64,000 nt of DNA from positions 16,105,960 through 16,169,959 of the forward strand of contig NC_064534.1 of the NCBI RefSeq assembly GCF_023856365.1. The letters run 5' to 3'. Shown here one piece after another: positions 56,201-64,000 of the stretch. How positions within the stretch are numbered: position 1 is the stretch's first letter; each line of letters begins with the position of its first letter. This DNA comes from Brienomyrus brachyistius. Its lineage: Eukaryota > Chordata > Actinopteri > Osteoglossiformes > Mormyridae. The position numbers and the translations under genes were made by a program. The notes below the pieces were generated by a model. That model searched no databases, was not told the DNA's origin, and saw only the letters and a list, made by a program, of their open reading frames with translations.

Positions 56201-56450
56201 CAAATCTCCACCCATGCATCTCTGTCTCTCCCCATTTGTGGGGAGTTTGCTGATGTTATAAATGATTATTGTAATTAGGCAAGCTGTCCAGTAGGGGTCG
56301 CTGAACATGGAAAGGAGGGATCTGCAGCCTCCGGCAAAGAGTAGCGGAAAACATGACATTGTGTATGTTAGACTGATTAAACAGGTGAGCCGGTTTTCTG
56401 CACATTAGACATTAGACGTCTTTAGAGATACTTCTCTTCCTTCACTGGTG
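51186..56450. other. Intergenic stretch upstream of kcnip3
   Basis: Mostly AT-rich sequence without recognised exons. A (GA)n microsatellite lies at 53187-53234 in a purine-rich patch, and a G run near 53058-53068. The rest shows nothing I can name. Confidence 0.5.
53187..53234. repeat. (GA)n microsatellite
   Basis: GA run between kcnip3 and pcna that generates Glu-Arg repeat frames. Confidence 0.95.
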
Positions 56451-56689
56451 TATTTAAATTCATTTAATTAACAAATACCTTTGTCCGAAGCAGAGGACAA
56501 GCGAGGTATAAAGCATTCAGCTGTCAAGGACCCCAGTAGAGATAAGGGCAGATAGGGAGGTTCCTATGCATGACCAGTAAAAAACGGATGTCAGCATCAG
56601 AGCAAGAGCTACACAATGTAGGGCACCAATGGAAAGGAAACCTTACAGGAGAGCTATTCTGATTAAAAACGCAATGAAGATTAGGTTCC

Positions 56690-56825
56690 TACCACATTTA
56701 CTTATTTAGCAGAAGCTTTTGTCCAAAGCAAAGTGAGGCAGACAGGTGTAGCAGTAGTGGAATTCAAACCTGCACCTCCAATGTCTTAGACCAGCACCTT
56801 AGACCGTTCTGCCATGCTGCTGAGA
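56690..56825. repeat. Dispersed fish repeat with tRNA-like end
   Basis: CATTTACTTATTTAGCAGAA and GCTTTTGTCCAAAGC followed by ATTCAAACCTGCACCTCC and GTTCTGCCATGCTGCTGAG match a common teleost interspersed repeat. A decayed relative lies at about 56.46-56.55 kb (ACCTTTGTCCGAAGCAGAGG). Confidence 0.6.
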
Positions 56826-57744
56826 GAAATGCAAGACAGCGTCCAGTATTCATAACAACACATAATCGATGGCTAAGAGATGGAGACTGAGCAGGTCAGT
56901 GGTTGGATGAGTTTATTGAGGTTTTCCTGGAAGAAACAGGTCTTGAGGGATTCCTTAAAGGTTCCCCTCCCTGATCTTCCTCTCCTGATCCTTCTTTGGC
57001 TCTGATCGGCTCCCTTCATCCCCATTGGGGTATCTTCCTCTTACCGAGGAGTGTTTTCATATGCCTTGTGTTCCATGGCTTGTCATTTCAGAGACAACAT
57101 ACTTTTTCTGGGGAATAATTACATCCATACCGAAGCCGACATAGTCAGACGGATTGAGAGAGCCCACCGATGTCTTCGCCCCACAGCCCACAAAGGGAGA
57201 CACAGCACTGTGGGGCTGCTGCGGTTTCTCATGATCACATTTCCACAGAGGTGAGGTCAGACGGCTGCTGCTGGACAGGAAGCTTTGCTTGGTCACCAGA
57301 GATCTCACCAGAGATCAGTATGAATGCAGTGAGGCATTAGTTTTGAAACCAGATGAGGGCGTGACCTAACACACAGCATCTGATTGGCCAATCACAACTA
57401 TGGCAATCTCATACGAGAAATCACATGGCCGTTAGTACAGCTTTGGGCTCTGTATCCAAGCAGCAGATTTGTTTTTTTCACATGCTTCACATACTTGGAA
57501 TTATACCAATGTGAGTTAACAAAGACAGTTCTCGCACCTAGAGCCCTATGCTGTCTGAGATATGCTTCTGGAGCCCAGCACTGATTCATCCAAATAACGT
57601 CATTGCTGCATATGAAAAATAAGGGTTTTGATTAGATGAAGATTCGAGAGTAAATAAATGGACCTTAACTACATTATGGTTTCAGAACTTTCATGAGGAA
57701 CTGTATATCTGAATAGGAACGTGTAAGTCAGTGTAGCAAACTAT

Positions 57745-57966
57745 CCATCCATCCATCCATTTTCCAAACCGCTTATCCTACTGGGTCGCGGGGGGTCGCT
57801 TCTATCCCAGAAGCAATGGGCACGAGGCAGGGAACAACCCTGGATGGGGGGCCAGCCCATCGCAGGGCACACTCACACACCATTCACTCACGCATGCACA
57901 CCTACGGGCAATTTAGCAACTCCAATTAGCTTCAGCATGTTTTTGGACTGTGTGGGGAAACCGGAG
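57745..57966 (-). repeat. 5'-truncated SINE with 13-bp target duplication
   Basis: The SINE body and tail are present but the tRNA-like head is missing. It is flanked by TGTAGCAAACTAT (57732-57744) and TGTACCAAACTAT (57967-57979), a target-site duplication with one mismatch. This shows insertion by target-primed reverse transcription. Confidence 0.88.
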
Positions 57967-58719
57967 TGTACCAAACTATTATTAGCTAAATAAAACTACA
58001 TCTTTAAAAACCAGCCTGGTGTTATTTTAACCTCAATCAAGCTGGAGCAGGGACTGGATTAAAGACTAAGACATCAGTAAGCTGGAAATGTCATGCTAAA
58101 TATTATTGTACTAGTGCCACAGATTTTTTCTGCTAAAAATGCATGACACAAGTGCATACTGATCTCTCATATGCATCTGTCAATTCATCTCCCAGCCTTT
58201 ATTGCGTTTTCCCCAGAAGTCATCTACTTTATCAGAGTCTGTGCTCAGAATGACAAAATACAAAAATGTAATCTTAACATATAATTTGTGGTGATTAAAA
58301 AAAAAACAAAAACCTGTGTAGCAGATAATATTTTATTTTGGACATTTATCAATGGGGGATGATAAAAGTAGTCACTGCAAAGCTCGGCATCTGACCGCTG
58401 CACGTGTAACGTGTGAATCGGTAACAGGACACTGAGCCTTTAAATTGTACATAAACGGGGATGTATTCAAGCAGACCTACATGCATTAAAGTCACAGGCC
58501 GTGTGAGCAGATTGTTATACGACTGGGAGACTCCAGGTCTCGGCTGGTGGATAATAACCGGCTTCTCCATCATCCTCCTATTCCACTTTCTCATAATACG
58601 AACAACAATAAACAAACATTCTTCATTTCCCATTTGCATAAGTACAGGTACATTAGAATGCTTTCTTTGGCGACCCCATCTCGCTTGCCATAGCTTGGGG
58701 GGGGGGGGGGGTCACAGTG

Positions 58720-58880
58720 CAGATTCAGCTAATGAGCAGCGCCCCTGGAGCTGGGGGTTAAGGGCCTCGCTCAAGGGCCCACAGACATGTGACTGTTCTG
58801 CCGAGGCTGGAGCTCAAACCAGTGATCTGCTGATCCCAGGCATGGAGGGTGAGCATGCTGAGTAACGCACCTCCCCCTTA
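58720..58880 (-). repeat. Second SINE family, diverged copy
   Basis: The minus strand contains GCCCTTGAGCGAGGCCCTTA followed by ACCCCCAGCTCC, and upstream a B-box-like GGTTTGAGCTCC. It matches the better copy at 61.46 kb. Confidence 0.65.
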
Positions 58881-58905
58881 TTATCTATACAATATTATAC
58901 TCATC

Positions 58906-58949
58906 ATCCTCATCATCATCATCATCATCATCATCATTATTATTATTAG
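58906..58949. repeat. (CAT)n/(ATT)n microsatellite
   Basis: TCATCATCATCATCATCATC continues into ATTATTATTATT. Confidence 0.9.
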
Positions 58950-59434
58950 AAGTCGTAGTGGCGGTGGTGGTTTATCCAGTTGTCAGAGGTGTGTATTTTA
59001 GCGGCGCTCTCACAATGGCCGTCCATCAGGAAGATCTATTAGGGATGCAGCAGCCAGCCGCCTCCTCAGTGTAGCTCCAGAAGCACGTCTGCTCACTGGT
59101 CCAGTACTGCATGCTTGATCTGCCAGCTGCCCCACTAATCCACTCCATGTAACACTGCATGCTGACCTGGCCTTAGGCATCTGTCACCATTAATCCACTG
59201 TCCCTGTCCTTCATTCCTCTTTCTCTTCTGTTCAAAGTATGTGAGTGCAGTAAACCTCTTAGGTAAGTTTCTTCCACATGAAACCCATATATCTCTTCGT
59301 ACTGCTACTGAAGTGAAGTCAGAAGAGGAGCACAAGAATATATGAAAACTATGATTACAATTACAAGCACAGTATACTTTGATATCCACATGCTAAACCC
59401 CGAATACAAAAGAAAGGCTTACAAGGCACGTGCG

Positions 59435-59436
<2 letters not shown>

Positions 59437-59478
<42 letters not shown>

Positions 59479-59508
59479 CGCACACACACACACGCACACA
59501 CACACACA
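59437..59508. repeat. (CA)n microsatellite
   Basis: CA run with scattered CG interruptions at the left edge of a dispersed repeat. Confidence 0.95.
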
Positions 59509-59790
59509 GGTTTGTAATTATGTCTTTGTGGGGACTCTTCATTCAATCTATGGGCAAAACCCTAATGCCAACATGACGACCTTAACCCCCACCCAGCCCT
59601 AACCTTAACTGTAAGTAACCAAACAAAATACGAGACTTTTGCCATTTATAGTTGTTTTGACTGCAGCCACAGATTTTTATAAAACTGAGCTTCCCCTTTT
59701 GCACGGACCCAAAAGGTGGTCCCCTCAACATCAACATAGTAGGGTTAATCACATTGGTATAACATACACACACACAGACACACACTTACT
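59509..59790. repeat. CA-flanked dispersed repeat, intact copy
   Basis: AGGTTTGTAATTATGTCTTT and GTGGGGACTCTTCATTCAAT open the element, then CCTTAACCCCCACCCAGCCC, AGTAACCAAACAAAATACGA and TTTTTATAAAACTGAGCTTC. It is the uninterrupted relative of the copy split at 41.06 kb and is bordered by CA tracts on both sides. Confidence 0.75.
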
Positions 59791-60827
59791 CGCAGCCTTT
59801 GCTGCACACCTGTGTCCCCATCCATTTTTAACTGTTTTACTTTTTAATTCCCCCCACTTTCTGGAATCTTTATCTGTCATGGTTTAATTAAATATTGAAG
59901 GGACTAATGGTCTCTAAGGATATAGAACTGCTTTCTCTATTAGCATTACAGAAGCTGATAGGTTAATTACATCCCCCATCCTCTTCTTCTCCTCATGCAA
60001 CCTTTCGACTTTGAGCTATTTCATTTGCACAAGACCAAAAGGCTGAATTCAGCACTTTTACCACTTAACCTTAAAACTACAGGATGCCTGTTTTCCCAGT
60101 GTGGATTCCGGGTTAATGGTTTTGCATTTGAAACTCAGTTAGCGAGGGCTGGTAGTGATTAATGAGGGTCATTAGTCTTCTGACCACCCTTTTTGCTTGC
60201 ATCAGTCAGGTGGGAAGTTGCATGTAATAATTTAGGGATTCAAACTGCATTTCCACAACTTCATAATGACCATTCTTGTTACTGTAAAACTCATAATCTG
60301 ACTTGAAGTTGGGATTTCCACCCCCAGATGAAATTAAAACAGATGACATAGAGAGCTGGCACATGGATTACAGAAACATTTTAATCTGTAATCCACTATA
60401 ATCATACAAAGATTATGGAAGGAAAGGGGTTGTATCCAGATGTTGAGATATTGTGTCCGTCCTAATGCAGAGTGACACTTATTCAGAAACTCAACCCACA
60501 CTGTAGCAGCCAAAGAACTGTACTTTCTGTGGGATAGGCTGAGATAATGAATGTGACACCCATCTTCCAGGATGCTTATTCTGTTCAGGGTCGGGGTGGA
60601 TGAATGCGACATTAAACAAGGTTTACTCACTGATGTCTTAATCCAGGGAGACATACAAGTATCACAGTAAAAGTACAACATTTAAAAGTACTACATCCCA
60701 TCATTGGTTTCCTGGGATACACTCCCGACCATCCTGAATACTTTTCCTAAATATTTTTTTAGAAGATAAATGGATGGATTGATGGATGGATACAGTAGAT
60801 TCATCCGGTATCCTCTGACCTGTATGC

Positions 60828-60930
60828 ATTCCATCCATCCATCTTCTTTATCTTATTCAGGGTTGCAGGGTTGTGCCTATGGGCACAAGGCAGGGAACAA
60901 CCCAGGATGGGGTGCCAACCCTTTGCAGGT
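60828..60930 (-). repeat. Short SINE fragment
   Basis: CCATCCATCCATCTTCTTTA then GGGCACAAGGCAGGGAACAA and CCCAGGATGGGGTGCC are the 3' end and lower body of the 31-kb SINE family, minus orientation. Confidence 0.7.
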
Positions 60931-61455
60931 ATACATTCCAAAATTTCAAATATGGTTATTTTTAATGTTAACGTTATTCATAAAGAGAGCACCACCTGGT
61001 GGACAGAATGTATAGCAATCGCAAATGACTCCGAGAGCGATCAAATTTTATGATCGTTGTTCAAGAATTTTTCTAAAAATTGTCAATCAATTTCTGCACC
61101 TCCCTCATTGTCATTTCCAATCAATTCTCAATTGAAATCAGGCTAATCAGCCATATTCTTTTAACTTGGTGCCTGGTGGTTATTGTATTAGCTGGTCTAG
61201 GGACATTAAATTTAGCTCTGGGCTACATCTGGGGTAAAACCTATTGATTGTGTTCATTGAGCAAAAGCACATACGGATTCAAAACGGACAGATTAAAAAT
61301 CATAAATACACATGCACAGCAAATGAGTTCCCTGGTTCTGAAAAGTCCGAACTCAGGCAGACCTTCGGTTGATCTACAGCACACATGCTGCGGGAATATT
61401 GGCAAGATCAAACACACTGAGCAGGGAAGCAGCCAATACTAACGGAGCATTTATA

Positions 61456-61688
61456 ATAATAATCGATACTTTATTGATCCCTGTAGGGAAATTGTCTTTA
61501 TGCCTCCCACAACTTGCTCTTTTTTCATAGAGGAAGTTGTCTGCGAAGGGCTGCCACCTGTAGCGGCGCCCAGGGAGTTGGGGGTTAAGGGCCTCGCTCA
61601 AGGACCCGCAGTCTGAGGCTGGGTTTGAACCTGCGACCTTCTGATTACAGGCAGCGAGGGCTTAGCCCACAGAGCCACACGCTGCCCC
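61456..61688 (-). repeat. Second tRNA-derived SINE family, full copy
   Basis: On the minus strand: head GTGTGGCTCTGTGGGCTAAG, B box AGGTTCAAACCC, body with CCTTGAGCGAGGCCCTTAAC, and the 3' end CAGGGATCAATAAAGTATCG with an ATT-type tail. About 230 bp, between kcnip3 and the pcna 3' end. A related diverged copy follows at 61.76-61.91 kb. Confidence 0.75.
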
Positions 61689-61754
61689 TTATCTACACTC
61701 CCTGGGAAACTCTCTTTGCCCACTCCACCTTTCCCTACATGAAAGTGTGACAGT

Positions 61755-61912
61755 GAAGACCCCCTCTGCAGCAGCATTGAGCTGAGGGTCGTGGGCCTTG
61801 TTCAAGGACACACAGACCTGTGACTACTCTCCCAAATCCAGATGCAAGCCAACGACCTCCTGGCCACAAGCAGAGGGGTTCAGCCTCCTGAGCCAGACTC
61901 CACCCCTAGCTA
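61755..61912 (-). repeat. Second SINE family, diverged copy
   Basis: The minus strand reads GTCTGGCTCAGGAGGCTGAA, CAGGAGGTCGTTGGCTTGCA and TGTCCTTGAACAAGGCCCAC, in the order of the copy at 61.46 kb. Confidence 0.55.
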
Positions 61913-62024
61913 ATCCCCAAAACTGAGAGGAATGAGAGCCAACTCAAGACGTGCGATGCTAACCACTTTCTTTGAGGTCATGTCAGACAAAAAAAATAAA
62001 ATAATCCACATTGTTATCTGTAGG

Positions 62025-62215
62025 CCCCTTCATGGAACACCCCCCAGGAAGCCACAGGTGCCCCCTGCCCTGGACAGTATGTGATTCCATCACAACACAC
62101 ACAGCACGGCGATGCTAAACCTTCAAAATCACATTCGTGAACTATGGCGATAAACCCACATAAACACAGGATCAAACACAAACCCTTAGAGTTACAGGAC
62201 CCACCCTGCCAACCC
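62025..62215. repeat. Old SINE-body fragment
   Basis: GTGCCCCCTGCCCTGGACAG, GTGATTCCATCACAACACAC and the following words are a degraded form of the 31-kb SINE body. It lies just past the pcna poly(A) site. Confidence 0.4.
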
Positions 62216-62249
62216 CCACAAACATTTTTCATTCCACAAAAGTAACCAT

Positions 62250-62967
62250 TCTTTGTCATTGTGATGCTTTATTGCAAGTGCACTCAATACAGAATGTTGA
62301 TCTGTGAATTATGAAGTCTTCAACAAAGACACCATCTAACAATGAACAAAATAATGAGATGGTTTCACATGGTTCATTATTAGAATTCTGGAACAAACAG
62401 GGAATGCAAAACCCGGTGGCAAAACAGCAATATTTACACATTATCTACAGATCTGGACAAATAATCAATTTAAGAGCGAGAGCAGGGGAGACTAGAGAAG
62501 CAGGGAACGAGTGCATTTCATCAACAGACGGTATATCAAAAAGTTTCAGAAATGAGACATTTACATACATAAAAAAAAACTCATGTATTCCATGCAAGCT
62601 GCCCCCTGCCCCCCCTCCCCCAACACCATGCTCAAAGTACACTAATGGGCCTGTGAAAATGCAAGTGGCATCACTGGCAAAAGCGAGCTGCCCGTACTCA
62701 GGCATGCAGGACACCATGGACTTCAGCAACTCTGCTGGAAATACAGCAACTTGATGGATGAACGACAGTAAACGGTCCCCAATTACCATCAGTCCCAGTG
62801 AATCACAGAGTCAGAGGGTTGAGAGAAGAGGGGGCAAAAGTAGAAACCTAAAATATAAGAAAAGGGAGATTCCAGGACCAGGAGACATCCAGCTGCCAGC
62901 CCAGATATCGTCAAGCACTTCTTTCATCTGCCACCCCAGACGGGCCACACTTCTCGGCGGCTCCTAT
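62250..62967 (-). other. pcna: pcna 3' UTR with poly(A) signal
   Basis: No splice site or coding frame is recognisable between the pcna stop codon and an AATAAA on the minus strand at 62266-62271. Cleavage would then fall near 62.25 kb, giving a UTR of about 0.7 kb. The open frames here are short and resemble nothing I know. Confidence 0.6.
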
Positions 62968-63993
<1,026 letters not shown>

Positions 63994-64000
63994 TCAACTA

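Overview
The window is a piece of ray-finned fish (teleost-type) nuclear genome. The signs are long introns, GT-AG splice sites, CA and GA microsatellites, tRNA-derived SINEs, solo LTRs, hAT, Tc1 and foldback DNA transposons, and two vertebrate genes whose exons can be followed base by base. I cannot name the species. Both genes lie on the minus strand. No bacterial-type feature, CRISPR array or classical structural RNA gene was seen.

From about 8.6 to 51.1 kb lies kcnip3 (KChIP3/calsenilin/DREAM), complete. A first exon with only two codons (51019-51024) and a 175-bp exon (37619-37793) give the cytoplasmic, palmitoylatable N-terminus. Seven shared exons (13338-13462 down to 8755-8802) encode the neuronal calcium sensor core with its EF-hands. 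The joined frame gives 256 residues, the length of human KCNIP3. Two more first exons lie in the introns, at 21517-21619 and 15047-15158. Each encodes a hydrophobic, membrane-spanning N-terminus and ends in the same splice phase, so the gene can make at least three proteins that share one calcium-binding core. A near-identical partial copy of the 175-bp exon sits at 36239-36395.

The right edge, 62968-63958, holds exons 2 to 6 of pcna (the replication sliding clamp). Exon 1 and the promoter lie beyond 64000. The 3' UTR runs left to a poly(A) signal near 62.27 kb. About 11 kb of repeat-rich, apparently non-coding DNA separates it from kcnip3.

The left 8.6 kb has no recognisable protein gene. 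A CpG-rich, housekeeping-type promoter lies around 2.9-3.13 kb (NRF1 palindrome, CRE-like site, CCAAT, YY1-like site). A strong minus-strand splice donor at 2662 suggests the first, probably untranslated, exon of a gene that continues left out of the window.

The kcnip3 introns and the flanks are full of repeats. There are four minisatellites (28.4, 34.9, 39.4 and 45.2 kb) and many microsatellites. tRNA-derived SINEs are nearly all on the minus strand. There are two solo LTRs (32.5 and 41.1 kb; the second is nested in an older repeat with a perfect 5-bp target duplication), a hAT MITE with an 8-bp duplication (19.7 kb), foldback MITEs (13.8, 23.8 and 30.8 kb), a Tc1 remnant (25.9 kb), and a decayed element with inverted ends and a transposon-type ORF (41.8-42.8 kb). 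No wholly new biological system is evident. The most interesting items are the kcnip3 alternative first-exon array, the exon duplication, and the unclassified transposon-type ORF.
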